A DNA stretch of 64,000 nt from Nannobrachium achirus (GCA_963921795.1 OY997658.1:25443311-25507310); one strand, 5' to 3'; counted from the stretch's first letter, positions 1 through 11,601 are shown. Numbers and translations are program-made. Notes: a model not told the origin generated them from the letters alone.

Positions 1-240
1 GTCTTCAACAGGGGTACCAGGACCCAAGTTACGACAGGGGGGCTGCCAATTTATTTTTTACATTACCCACTTGAACCCTACTATCCCTATTTTGAGGAGA
101 ACTAGCAGATCTATAAGCTCACAACGCCTCGCAGTGCAAGGCTTTGTGAACTTGTAGATCGGCTATTTCCGGAAAAGAAGTTTGGTGTAGGGAAGAAAGA
201 GCCAGCTGTCACCAGTGGTTGTGAAATGACTGCGGCACAG
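1..240. mobile_element. Fragment of CAGGGGTCTTCAAC-type element
   Basis: The window opens inside a copy of the family seen complete at 18463-20093. Shared text includes GTCTTCAACAGGGG, the ACTTGAACCCTA stretch and a right flank reading TTTGGTGTAG with an AAAGAG tract. An apex palindrome lies in the middle (103-168). The far end is not defined. Confidence 0.55.
103..168. repeat. Apex palindrome copy
   Basis: Left arm AGCAGATCTATAAGCTCAC, right arm with GTAGATCGGCTATTT. The A/G arm mismatch puts it in the orientation here called plus. Confidence 0.8.
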
Positions 241-1690
241 TTTAAGTTTGGCCTTTAAAATCGACTTTTCCAAATAATGCCTTTGAAGAGTGTAAAAAGT
301 TTTACTGTAGCAAATTAGCCCCACAATAAATAGCTGGCATGCAGCGGCTACATTTCAACAAAACAAAACGTCTTTTGTGAAGGACAACGCTTACTGTAGA
401 GTCCTGCTGTACCTGTAATGAGAAAATCAACAGTTATTTTTAATTCTTGCAGTCTTGAGATGTGACCTCAATTAGCATACACAACACATTTCTGTGTAAC
501 TAACTAACCACGCACCACCCCACGCCAGTCTTCATCCACCTCATCAGGTTCTGAATGAGATAAAGCAACTAAAAAGATAAAGCAACTAAAAAGCGATTCA
601 TTTACTTTCAACAAGGGTGTGTGCTGTGGCTTTAAGGTACTTTATGTGTAATCTTCCGTGATTGAACGAAACACATTGCGTTGCAAGTCATTAACTTTGA
701 AGCAAAGCAACGGTGATGGATTTTTAAAGGATTTACAATGCTTCTTCTTGCATTTAAATGTGTTGGGCTTTAATTTGTCTCTTTTTCTATGTGAGGATTA
801 CACAGATTTACATCTTTTTTAGTGTTGCGAGATAAAATTATGATTATAAAAATGTCATTAACGGGGGAGGCGATTATTTTGCAGCTTGTAAGTGTCGCAA
901 ATTGAGTACCGAAGTACCTGACGTCACTCCCACCACCCCTGGGATCACAGCCTTATTGTTTGTATTGGAATTCCCATAGGCGTCATATAAGAACTGTGTT
1001 CCAGAAATAAACAAACCACCCCCGTGATTTTGTCAGATATGTGACCACTGTGTCGTTTATGATATTGAGTTGTTAAATTCAATCTTTATTTCAGATCCAG
1101 GGAGGTCCATATCACAATTATAAAACACAACACGATAACAGAACAGAAAGGGAAAGAAAATGCAAATACAGTAGCCTACATTGTTCAGTGTCTGACATAC
1201 CGACTCGTGTGCCAATGGTTCCACAGTCTAGAGGAGAATCTGACAGGTCCGCTATGACAGCAATGATGTCATTTACTGAGTCAGATGCCCTACACATACA
1301 GGTTTGGCTAAAAAAAATATATCATTGTGTAAAAAAGCATTAGAAGCAGCAGATGCCATAGCATCCCAAATTTCACACTGGACTTAAAGCACCCAAATTT
1401 CACACTGGACTTAAAGCACCCAAATTTCACACTGGACTTAAAGCAACTCTGACTTCAGAAGGTCATAATTATAAGTGGTCTCATGTAATATTGTAATATT
1501 TTTAGATCGATTTTTGATTTATGTATGCCATTCAAAAATAAATACAAAGATGCATGTTTTTGTATTACGGAAGATTAATTACGGAAAATAATGAACTTTT
1601 CCACAATATTCAAATCTTTTGAGACAAACCTGTAATCCTGTAAGGTAACGTAGCACAGCAGAGCAGGTGGGCACCCCGAAACTAACACAT
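241..1690. other. Intronic stretch without recognised gene
   Basis: No exon-like segment seen. A 27-bp stretch (CCCAAATTTCACACTGGAC with an AAAGCA tail) is repeated in tandem nearly three times at 1367-1445. The rest is unassigned AT-rich sequence. Confidence 0.5.
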
Positions 1691-1712
1691 TTTCATCTGG
1701 CTTTCAATAAGA

Positions 1713-1860
1713 GTAGGGCCAAAAGTGTGACGTGACGTGACGTGACGTGACGTGACGTGACGTGACGTGACGTGACGTGACAGACAGACAGACGGACAGA
1801 TGGACAGCCGTTGGAGCTTTTCATAGTAACTTGCGACCTAATGGTCGCAATGAAAATGAA
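1713..1860. repeat. GTGAC pentamer array in fragment of GTGAC-array element
   Basis: About eleven GTGAC units (1726-1781) run into CAGA/CGGA tetramers and end at the palindrome GCGACCTAATGGTCGC. The same order occurs at 20905-21290 and, inverted, at 51277-51775. Confidence 0.8.
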
Positions 1861-1949
1861 AATAGGCCTACATATTAAGACCTGAAAAAGACCTAACAAG
1901 GTCTTCTAAATCGTAATGTTTTTCAGAAACACTTCTCTATTTCTCTATT

Positions 1950-2325
1950 TCAGTGGTGCTCAAAACTTTGCATGTCAAGGACCCCTAAAATTATATGCAT
2001 TTGGCCGCGGACCCCCATCTCAAAATCTCTTGTTCCAGGGACCCAGAGAAAGAGTTAGAAATGTTTGCTTTAAAAATATATATGTATTACAAGCTTCCAG
2101 CGCGGCACTCGGTGCCACGCTGTGATATAATCTAAAGTTCCACAGATGCGTTCCAGGTCTGAATCCAACACGCAAGTCTATGAAGCTATTTATGAAATCC
2201 ATGAAAACGTTTAATCTGCAACACAATTGTATACAATATTACTGTATATGTAGTGGGGGTCGGGTCGCTGCCTCATCTCTCTCTCAGCTAAGGGGGTCCT
2301 TGGTCTGAAACACATTGAAGACTCC
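1950..2325. mobile_element. Overlapping fragments of two MITE-like families
   Basis: The left part (CTCAAAACTTTGCATGTCAA, then GGACCC blocks and a degenerate half of the apex palindrome) resembles 28800-28960. The right part, ending GAAGACTCCTG near 2324, matches the 3' end of the family at 18463-20093. Confidence 0.5.
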
Positions 2326-2621
2326 TGCTCTTAGTTATTACCGTACATGGATGTACAGTATAGGGGTAAACTGTCTACACGCAGTGGTGTACAGTAACTA
2401 GGTACATTTACTTAGTTTACTTATTTTACAATGTTGAATATTTTTACTTGAATATTTCCAATTTCTAATACTTTTACTTGTACTCCACTACATCTCAGAG
2501 GCAAATATTGTACTTTTACTCCACTACATTTATTTGAAAATTTTAGTTAGTTACTTTGTTTGTTATTTTGATTATTACAAAACATACATTAACCACCTCA
2601 GCTCTGTATACATTTTGGCCA

Positions 2622-2693
2622 TTTGAAATTAGCCGAAAATAGACGATCAACAATGCGTCATATTGTGAGCCTGTAGATCTGCTATTTTCAAAA
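2622..2693. repeat. Apex palindrome copy (degenerate)
   Basis: Lies in the left part of the split MITE. The right arm GTAGATCTGCTATTTTC is intact; the left arm is eroded. Minus orientation. Confidence 0.65.
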
Positions 2694-3325
2694 GATTTTT
2701 TTATACATTTGAAAACTTTAAATGGAACATTGTGCATATTGAGTACTTTTCCTCTTGGTAGGCCTACTCTAAGAAGGGTGACCTGACCATACATCCTCTT
2801 TTACACAGACATGTCCTCTTTTGGGGGCTGTCCGGCCTGTCCGGGGGGGTTTTATAAATTCCAACAAATGTCCAGGATTTTGCGCGTATCACAGTTAAAG
2901 CATGGGCATTTACAATGCACGTTCAAAGGTTCTGTTGGAAAGAACCACTGTTGTGAGAGGCAGGTTTCCACCCCAAACCCCTGAAGGTCTATTATTCATA
3001 CTACCCTGCCTGCGCTGTGATCTCTTCCTCAGCTTGTCTCGTTCAGGTCAGAGCGTAGATGTAGATGTGTCCATCACAAATACAATTCTTTAGACCTGCT
3101 GCAAGCATCAACACTGCAAAGTTCAGGATAGCTGTGCAAGGTGAGAGCTCTTCTGCTACTTAAATTGACGGATATTTTTGTACAACCTTGCAAAGCAAAA
3201 GATACCTCTGTTTTTCTAAGATAGACCTAAGCCTAGAAGTTAGAGATATTTTATTTAGTTATAAATCCGCATGTTCATACAGGAGTCGAGAGGCATTATT
3301 TAACCATCCTGCAGTGTTCCAGGCA

Positions 3326-3863
3326 GGGGCATATAGTTCCGCCGATTTAAAACGAATCCAATACGGAACTAAAACCTCCTATGTTTGGCCGCTAGTTGCG
3401 CTGTTTTCCCCCCGCGAGGTACCAAAAATAATTTGTCTACATTGGACCCCATTCGTTTTCCCCTTTGATTTTCTAACCTTAATAAACATCGTCATAAATA
3501 CTTTATGGTTCCTGTCGCTAGTGAAAAACTCCCTTTCAATAACCATGATATGCGTTTTGTGCAAAAATGGTCCCATGTATGTTAAAATTGATGATAAAGT
3601 TGCGGGGGGCGTGGCCAACTAAACTAATACTAGCCTGCTGTGTTCATCTTCGTGTGCTTTATTTCGGGAGGCTCAACACCACATTCTCCCATGTATCCCT
3701 GCGGTTCCACGTGACCGTTGGCAGCCAATAGCATTCCTTATGATTCCTGGGGTACCATTCAAACAATGATGGCGACACCCATACAAGGGATAAAAAAAAA
3801 CGTCATTTTCGTTGCATAGAAACCAATGGCTTCGCTTCGTCCGTATTTTTTACAGTCTATGGT
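3326..3863. repeat. Dispersed 0.53-kb repeat, copy 1
   Basis: Closely similar to 27910-28437 over its whole length, from CATA..GTTCCGCCGATTTAAA to TTTACAGTCTATGG. Open frames in it differ between copies, so it is not treated as coding. Both copies follow CAGGGGCAT. No clear terminal inverted repeat. Confidence 0.85.
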
Positions 3864-3955
3864 TCCAGGTCAATCTGACCGATTTCCAACTTACCTGAAT
3901 CATAACCTTTGTGTTTTTCAACTGGGTGCCTTGAGACATCATGGCTGGATTTAGA

Positions 3956-4110
3956 CTAGTGCTGCATAACATATCGTATCGTTATCGAGGTATGACCATG
4001 CGCACTATCAGTATAGCGAAAGGCAACGTTATCGCAATATATTGCCCTATATTGTGATATATTTTGATATATATTGCGATATATTTCACTCTTGCAACAC
4101 TATATATTGC
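3956..4110. mobile_element. ATATCG-rich element end (TAGTGCTGCATAACATATCG)
   Basis: Starts TAGTGCTGCATAACATATCG and continues with many GATATATTGCGATAT repeats, reminiscent of a widespread fish repeat. A related start occurs at 40798 (TAGGGCTGGGCGATATGA). The other end was not found. Confidence 0.45.
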
Positions 4111-4686
4111 ATATGAAACGTGTATGGTAATATTGTATATTTTCTAAGATATGTCTTCTCTTCATATATTACCGTGCTTTCTCCTGTACATTTCTTGTGT
4201 AGGCCTACTAGGCTTCCCCCCAAAGTGCTAGTCCGCTGTCCACTGAATGCTGCTCGACATTTCTTCTGTAGTGTAAAACTTGCTGAACTATTGTTTTATT
4301 TTCATTACACATCTTGCGCTCTCGTAAATCAAAATGCAATTCTCGTGCTCTGTAATGACGTAAGTGGCACTTGGGTTGCGCTGCAAGTCAGGTTTTGGAC
4401 AGTTTGATATGTGACATGTGGCTTGTTAGATCAGGTTACTGCGTTCGACTGAGACACAACTTTAGAAATCAGATCTGAATCAGATCTGTAACCACCTCCT
4501 GATGTGGCTCAGGTCACATTTGAAAAAATCAGATTCCATGTGACCTGTCTGCATTCAGACTTATTTAAACAAATCAGATTCCACTCTGGATGTTTCAGGC
4601 TGGATTTGGCTTGCAGTGTAAATGGGGCCTATGATTCCCTTCCCACTAGGCATGTGAACATGTAACATTTTGAGTGGTTTATTTAA

Positions 4687-4838
4687 GCAATATTACACGA
4701 GAGGGTGTGCAGTATCGCGGTTATTTGGCCCGACAGTCTTGCTGCAGGAACGAGCCGTAGGCGAGTTCCGTAGGCAGGACTGACTGAAGGGACAAATAAC
4801 CGCGATAATGCACACCCCCGAGTGTAATATTGCGATTA
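4687..4838. repeat. Foldback inverted repeat
   Basis: Arms of roughly 45 bp (AATATTACACGAGAGGGTG and its complement, continuing through ATCGCGGTTATTTG) flank a 50-bp GC-rich centre. It could fold as a long hairpin. Confidence 0.75.
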
Positions 4839-5216
4839 TACAACTATTGCCCTTAAAAAAAAAACACGTCAACTTCATTTCATTGTAATTAAGATATACG
4901 ATAGGAATTCGTACATTTTTTATGCCTCATTTAGCTACTATGTCCCTGAACTTCACATGAAAACCGCTAGCCTAGCCGCCTTGCTCTCTTTCATGACAAA
5001 CGCATCTGATTTCTTTATTTGATGAGACCGTGCAGTAGTGCTCATTACCTGCACGGTTGGAGAGCCTGTTTTACATTGAGAGCCCGACTACCTGTTGTAT
5101 AATCAACTTTGTCACACCTTTAGTGTTCCCTGGCCAAAATGGAATGGAAAAGACCATAAAGTTCATCCACCTGGAGATGTAACACACACGCACGCACGCA
5201 CACAAGCACACACTAG

Positions 5217-5400
5217 GGCATTCACGAATAGCGATTTTTAGTATTCGAATTATTCGACCTCAAAGTATTCGAATATTCGACAGGACTGGCCAAACTGTCA
5301 AATATTAAGTAAGTAAGAGGCGAACATTGTGAAAATAGCCGATCTACATGCTCACAACGCCTCACATTGCGAGACGTTGTGACCATGTACACCTGGACCT
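5217..5400. mobile_element. ATTCGAATATTCGA-type repeat with apex palindrome
   Basis: A left segment rich in ATTCGAAT motifs is followed by an apex palindrome at 5330-5398 (left arm AGCCGATCTACATGCTCAC, right arm degraded). No matching right flank was recognised. Confidence 0.5.
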
Positions 5401-5600
5401 GGTGAGACGTCACGTAGGAGGAGCCTGGCCAGGGGCCAACCCACAGAGACTAGTCCTTCCACAGAATCCACACACCAAATTGCTTTACCTCCCAGTCTCG
5501 GCAGAGTAGTTCTGGAGCAGCCCTGTCTTTCCCTAATAGGTCTGATGGGTAGCTACTGGGTTTCTTAGTTGTGCGATCACAGAAATGGATTCATTTAGCC

Positions 5601-5982
5601 CAGGGGTTCCCAAACTTTTTTGCATCGCGAGGCGTTGTGTGCTTGTAGATCGGCTGTTTTCACTAGTTTTGTGCGACAGTCTTGTATGATGAAGCAGGGC
5701 TTTGCTTTACCAAAAGACGTACACATTTGAAACTTGGAGATACAATGTTTCTGCCCAACAGTGACGATATTTTAGTGATTATTTTGTGAGGAAATCGTTG
5801 AGATAATAGCCATTTTGGTTAGAACTGACTGAAAATAACTTTGTATTTCAAGTTTAAAATGATACTAAATATTTGTTCAAGTGTCCAAATAAACTCCAAA
5901 TATTATCAAATGATCTCGCGGCACCCCTGGACTGCCGTCACGGTACCCCAGGGTGCCCCGCCACCCACTTTGAAAACCCCTG
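5601..5982. mobile_element. hAT-type MITE, CAGGGGTTCCCAAAC family
   Basis: Ends CAGGGGTTCCCAAAC and TTTGAAAACCCCTG; perfect TSD ATTTAGCC at 5593-5600 and 5983-5990. Twenty-three bases in, the sequence switches into the right half of an apex palindrome (5624-5670) and its TGCGACAGTCTTGTATGATG flank, so one half of the inner hairpin is missing. Relative at 36537-37207. Confidence 0.85.
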
Positions 5983-6688
5983 ATTTAGCCTACGGAATGT
6001 CTGTTTGTATGTTTTCTTGGTGCTGCGCTGAACATACGGAAGTTGCTCTAATACCTACACACAAACGAATGAACCTAACCTATGCAATAGCATTCTATAA
6101 GCAGCAGTAAACACTAGTTGTCAATTGCCTAGGCTACTTGTACTGCAACCATTTTTATTATATGAATGAATGAGTTCAACTTCTCACACAACAGACAGAC
6201 GTGAACGGGCAGGAGGTGGATATCCTCGCGATCCAGGCATTTCAAGAAGAAAAGCCTGGGCTATCCCCGGGCCCGTAACTGTGGTTCACGTCATTTTAAT
6301 TGTATATAAAATATATATAGCCGTTCAGATATCGTATTGTACATCAGTAAAATAAGATATCAGTAAAAATTCATGTGAACTGGTTTGTTTATGCTTATCC
6401 ATTTTAATTATAAAATCGCTATGATTTTTCCACTGCGGATCACTTCCTCATTTACTCAAAGCGGACAGCAGCAGGAGTCATGTCCCCCTCTGTGTCCATT
6501 CCAGACGCCCGAGGACCCGGTGAGATTTGCCGGGGGCATAGAATGTCCGCGTTAGCTCAGAGTAGGAGGTGGAAGGCAGGCATGGATGCAGGCAGGCATG
6601 CAAGCGCGCAGGGGCGTCACAAGGGGTAGGAAAGTGGGACTGAGTTACCAGGGCCCAAGGTGGAGGGGCCCTAATAACTTTATCTATT

Positions 6689-6762
6689 GAAAAATAGCAG
6701 ATATACAAGCTCACAGCGCGGCACCGAGTGCCGCGCTGCGAGCTTGTAGATCTGCTATTTTT
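6689..6762. repeat. Apex palindrome copy
   Basis: Nearly symmetric; centre GGCACCGAGTGCC. Both arms are of the AGCAGAT/ATCTGCT type. Confidence 0.88.
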
Positions 6763-6947
6763 GAAAAGTTGTGAAAATGTGTGAAAATCTTTGGATATAT
6801 GTATTTTTTAAGCGAACATTTCTAACTAAAATTTTTGCTTCTGGGGGTCCCTGGAACTAAATATTTTGAGATCGGGGTCTGTGGCCAAATACATATCATC
6901 TTGGGGGTCCTTGACATAGGTTTCTTGCACACATTTTCACGATTTTT

Positions 6948-7023
6948 CAAAAATAGCAGATATGCAAGCTCGCAGCGCGGCACTCGGTGCCGCGCTGTGA
7001 GCTTGTATATCTGCTATTTTTCA
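6948..7023. repeat. Apex palindrome copy
   Basis: Centre GGCACTCGGTGCC, the complement of the centre at 6689-6762, so this pair is inverted relative to each other and could form a larger stem. Confidence 0.88.
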
Positions 7024-7119
7024 ATAGTAAAAGCACAGGGGCCCCACAGTGAATCCTTGTACCCGGGGCCCAGAATTTGGTGCGACACCCCTGCAAGCGC
7101 GCACACGCACGTACGCACG

Positions 7120-7380
7120 CACGCACGCACGCACACACAGTTAGAGACAGCGACGCGAGGCAGAGAGACCGAGAGAAAGAGAGAGAGAAATGGACACACA
7201 GTCACACACAGCTTGCTAGTTAGAGGTTAACTCTTACCGACTGTGCAAATATGTGCGATGGAGCAATGAGGGGTTTAACTTTTTAGCACGGTTTGGCAAT
7301 GTGCAACCAGAGCATGGCATGCTGATGGCTTTAAGTGGACACAGCTGTATGTTTAATCATGGACATTGCCTCATAAAAAA
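7120..7380. other. Low-complexity ACGC/AGAG stretch, then unassigned sequence
   Basis: ACGC tetramers and AC/AG runs (about 7098-7210), then sequence with no repeat or coding signal recognised. Confidence 0.5.
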
Positions 7381-7811
7381 CAACGTTACGTTACACATCC
7401 GCGCACCTCTAATAACTTTTACTCGAGTACATTTTGAATTCTGGACTTCTACATTGTAGTATCGATCGAGTATTTGCTAAAGTATAAAATGTGAGTACTC
7501 TTCCACCACTGTCTACACGTGACTGCCTACACGTGACTGACACATGACAGTGACGGCAGGCAGTTTTGTCATGTACTTTGTGATCCTCTCGCTGAGGAAG
7601 ATCAGTTATGACAGGGGGACAGGACAGGTGAAGTGACAGTTAACACACTGACACGATCTCATCTTGAACCTTCTTCAACCGCTGTTGACGGTCAGAAACC
7701 TCTTATCTCCATATTCTAATAGTTTTTTTCCCCCCGTGATTTAAAGACCCTGTAGGCCTATACAGGAAATGGCTTGTTTGGGCATTCCCTGCTGAGAGCC
7801 GTTTTTCTTGT

Positions 7812-8355
7812 AGGCACTAAAACCCTCATCTGATGACACATACAGGTGAGTTTCGGTGATGTCATCAGAATCACTGCTGGCAGAAGACTGGTGTAGTTTG
7901 TAACAACACCGGGAAGCAGCAGTGCTCTGATGCTATACCCGGCCTAGAGTGCAGCGCCATCTTTTGGGCAGTGTGCCATGCTACCGTGTAGAATAATTAT
8001 TTCACTGCCTTTAGTGGAACACCCCTACAGCCCTTCAAAGAAAAAAAACTACATGTATTTTTCATGACTTTGAAACATTTTTAAATACTTAAAGACCGAA
8101 AATGCTGTATTTGTCATTTCCTGGTTTTTATTGTAGGCACTAAAAAGTTTCAGTGATGTCATCCGAATCGGCTGCAAATCACATGACAGAAGACGTTTTG
8201 ATGCTATACCCTAGAGTACACTGCCATCTTGTGGGCAGTGTGCCTGGCTATGCCCTAGTGGGCATCGCCATCTTCTGGCTATAATAATTATTTCCCTGTC
8301 TTTAGAGGAACGCCCCCACAGCCCTTCAAAGAAATAAACTACATTTGTATTCTAC
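7812..8355. repeat. Diverged tandem duplication
   Basis: Two units (about 7812-8060 and 8134-8355) share GTAGGCACTAAAA, GATGCTATACCC, GGGCAGTGTGCC and ACAGCCCTTCAAAGAAA in the same order. No reading frame is conserved between them. Confidence 0.8.
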
Positions 8356-8928
8356 TTCCTGTGTACAGGCAAGGAAGGTTAGGCAGGAACAGACAACACC
8401 CGGAAAATGGCACACCATGGGACGCCGCCATGACACTTTTGGGTGGTGGAAGTGACGAAGCGCTCATAGACGCTAATGTTATTTTGGGTGGCCACCGGAC
8501 GTGGCCACCCGCCACCCATGGAGCCTAGATGACGTTGGTGACTGTTCTTGCTGAGACCTTCTTTGTGTACAGGGCCTTTAACCATTTTTTTTAATCAGTT
8601 CAATTTGACTGGATCGTTTATAACTAGTGCTGTCCAACGATTAAAAATTTTAATCGCGATTAATCGCATGATTTCTGTAGTTAATCGCGCGATTAATCGC
8701 ATAATAAAAATATATTTTTTATTGGCTCAAACTTGCATAATATGTTGTATATTTGGTGCAGGATGCATCCAAATAAATGTATTTTTATAATTATACTATA
8801 TGTATCCAATACATTATAAACTCAATTTTATTTATTTCATTATATTATAAATTATAACCCCTCTGCACTACATAATTTAAGGCAGTGGTGGTTTTCAACC
8901 AGTGGTCCTTGAGGGGGTTCCAGCTAAA

Positions 8929-9371
8929 CAGTGGTGTAAAGTAACTAAGTACATTTACTTAAGTACAATTTTGAGGTATTTGTACTTTATTTGAGTATTT
9001 CCAATTTTCCAATACTTTTACTTCTACTCCACTACATCTCAGATCGAAATATTGCACTTTTACTCCACTACATTTATTTGAAAACTTTATTACTAGTTAC
9101 TTTTCAGATATAAGTTATAATATTTTAAAACATACATGAACCACTTTAGCCATGTTGTATACTTAGGCTGTTTGAAAATAGCCGATCTACAAGCTCACAA
9201 CATGTCGCATCGTGGCGCGTTGTGAGCTTGTAGATCTGCTATTTTCAACACTTTCATACTTTTACTCAAGTACATTTTGAATTCTGGGCTTTTATAATTG
9301 AAACAGAGTATCTCTACATTGTAGTATTGGTTTTACTTAAGTAAAATATGTGAGTACTTTTTCCACCACTG
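8929..9371. mobile_element. hAT-type MITE, CAGTGGTG family, intact
   Basis: 443 bp, ends CAGTGGTG and CACCACTG, perfect TSD CAGCTAAA (8921-8928, 9372-9379). Internal GTACATTTACTTAAGTAC-type motifs. This is the reference copy for the family; the apex palindrome lies right of centre. Confidence 0.93.
9172..9248. repeat. Apex palindrome copy
   Basis: Left arm AGCCGATCTACAAGCTCAC, right arm AGATCTGCTATTTTC; minus orientation. Confidence 0.9.
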
Positions 9372-9489
9372 CAGCTAAATGATGGAGAGTTGGTAAACCA
9401 AATGGACCCTTATAGATCTTTAACTCTTATTTTTGGGGTCTGGGAGAATAAATGTAATCAAATGGTGGTCTGTGGCTCAAATGCTGACT

Positions 9490-9494
<5 letters not shown>

Positions 9495-9561
<67 letters not shown>
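9495..9561. repeat. (CA)n microsatellite
   Basis: About 33 CA units without interruption, inside the 8625-9984 element. Confidence 0.97.
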
Positions 9562-10113
9562 ATTTCGTTCCTACAGTGTTCAGCTGGGGGCTGCCGCCGG
9601 CGCTAACATACAGTAGCCTACTACAGACAGTCACAGTAGTCCTGGCTATCTGGAGGCTAACTGTTAGCGAACTTGCTAACAGCAGGGAAGGCACCTGTAG
9701 ATGAGTAATTCCACTGTGTTTTTCATCATTCATTCAACCCAGCTTCCAGACACACACACACTCATGGTCTCACACAGTGAGCTTGAGCTCCGTTCCTGAC
9801 TTTGAGCTGAGCTCTGCTCTGGGCTCACCACCATGCTCACCACACTAATGTTGACAACTCTGAGATGCGTAGCATGGAGGGAGCACTACGGAAGCCTCTT
9901 TTTGCGTTAAGCGTTAAAATAATTAACGCTGTTAATAGGTTGATGCGTTAATTAGTTAATAACGCGTTAACTTGGACAGCATTATTTATAACATACTGTA
10001 TTATTGTGTGGTCTAACAAAATTTGAATACATAATACTGCTTACTGTATTTACCTACTTCCTAGGCCAACTTTCTGTGTACAGGGTCTTTAACGCCGTAC
10101 TTGATCATACTAC

Positions 10114-10602
10114 AGCAGTGGTTTTCAACCTTTTTCATTATCAAGATCCATTGTTTATTCAGCATTTGAGCCACGGACCACCGTTTGATTAGATTTTGCC
10201 AGACTCGCAAGAATTAGAGTATTTTGTTGTCGTTGGATAAGGTTTTGTCCACAATGCCATGCAGTATTGTTGTGGTACCATAGGGGAGATTGTCTACTAT
10301 TTCTAATCGTGTATTCTTCTTGTAAATTAAGTAATGCAGCTGTTTAACATTTTCCTTCAAAGGTGTTACCAATGATACTAATGAAGGCTCTGTTCCATTC
10401 TTGTCAAACAGAGTCAGGGTGCTGATATTGCGCATGTTGTCTCACTGGAAACAATCTACTACAGCAGTCTCAAAGTGTCCCTGAGGGGATTCCAAATGGA
10501 CCCTTATGGGTCTGTAACTCTGACAGTGTACAAATGGAACCAAATAGACCCGTACGGGACCATTTGGTTCCATTTGTACAATCAACGTTTGAGAACCACT
10601 AC
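10114..10602. mobile_element. CAGTGGTTTTCAACC-type element, ends uncertain
   Basis: Begins CAGTGGTTTTCAACC and ends near TTTGAGAACCACTACAG. The left 180 bp match 47273-47430. Near the right end lies an imperfect copy of the second hairpin described at 33834-33909. No clean 8-bp TSD seen. Confidence 0.6.
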
Positions 10603-11110
10603 AGGAGACGCTGGGGGGGAGTGGCTGGGAAGGTACCTATAGCCGTTGATAGGGACAGAGAGGGGCCTTTTTGAAGCTCCTGCCAGAATGAACGGTGACC
10701 CACTGTATGTGCTACACTAAATGGAACAGAGCCGTAATCAGAATCATTGATAACACCTGTGAAGGAAGTAAGGAAGGGGCCCAAATTTTTCCCGATATGG
10801 CTGCTGTGCATAGAGCCTATTAAATGGGAATACTGAGGTGAGTCTGTGCAAACAGGGCAGGAATACACACAATGATTAGTAGTCCTTAAGGTGGTTGTAG
10901 GCTCTTCCATTAGATTCTCCTCCTGTCACGACCGCTCACAAATCGTGCTGCTGCTGTTTGCATTGTTCACCCAACATACTGTATATGGGGGTCATTAGTT
11001 GTGTTATCAAACTCTCCTTGGGTGATGGTAATATGTGGGAAGTATTATGTGTCTCTGATGTCTTACTCTTGGTACAGTGGGCGATTGGTTAGAGAGTGTA
11101 CTGTAGCTCA
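10603..11110. other. Unassigned intronic sequence
   Basis: No repeat family, splice-flanked coding segment or RNA gene recognised. Confidence 0.4.
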
Positions 11111-11115
11111 GTTTC

Positions 11116-11601
11116 CAGTGGTGTAACTGTAAAGTATCCCAAGTACATACATATGTACTTGGGATACTTTACATATACATATCCCAAGTACTGTACTTAA
11201 GTACAAGTTTGAGATATTTTTTACTTTATTGAGTAAATCCAATTTTCAGTACTTTTACTTCTACTCCATTACATCTCAGAGGCAAATATTGCACTTTTAA
11301 ACTTTAGTTACTTTTGATTATTATTACAAAACACATGTATACTTCAGCCCTATAGTAGCCTATACATTCCGGCCTTTTGAAAATATCCGATCTACAAGCT
11401 CGGATAAAAAAACACCCAGTGTGAAGTGAGTGGTGCCTTTTATGTGATTGGTGTACATACATGCCTAAATGTCCCACGAAGCTTGGCCAATGCCAAGCTT
11501 TGCGGGACACACGGACGGACATATGGACATACTGTACACACAAAGCCAGATGTAGGAACGGTTAGCACCGCTCAAACGTGTGAGTACTTCTTCCACCACT
11601 G
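11116..11601. mobile_element. hAT-type MITE, CAGTGGTG family, degenerate
   Basis: Starts CAGTGGTGTAAC, ends TTCCACCACTG. The left half is recognisable, with half an apex palindrome (11376-11402, AAAATATCCGATCTACAAGC); foreign sequence replaces the rest of the middle. TSD not recognisable. Confidence 0.7.

Larger units (their letters stand above)
6609..7093. mobile_element. hAT-type MITE, CAGGGGCGTCAC family, with two apex palindromes
   Basis: Ends CAGGGGCGTCAC and GTGCGACACCCCTG; perfect TSD CAAGCGCG at 6601-6608 and 7094-7101. Two apex palindromes (6689-6762, 6948-7023) flank a foreign segment resembling the GGACCC-rich family at 28800. Confidence 0.88.
2382..7511. mobile_element. hAT-type MITE (CAGTGGTG family) split by nested insertions
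   Basis: The left end CAGTGGTG follows TCTACACG (2374-2381) and the right end CACCACTG is followed by the same 8 bp (7512-7519), a perfect hAT-length TSD 5.1 kb apart. The MITE itself occupies only about 2382-2751 and 7395-7511; relatives are about 440 bp long. The 4.6 kb between contains other repeats listed separately. No transposase is seen. Confidence 0.8.
8625..9984. mobile_element. hAT-type element, TAGTGCTGTCC family
   Basis: Ends TAGTGCTGTCC and GGACAGCATTA; perfect TSD TTTATAAC at 8617-8624 and 9985-9992. Subterminal AATCGCGATTAATCGC blocks. No transposase frame; the interior is filled by other repeats. Same family as 41802-42339. Confidence 0.9.

Noticed and set aside
3188..3622. 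144-codon open frame as a gene
   Set aside because: It lies partly in a dispersed repeat whose other copy (27910) does not keep the frame.
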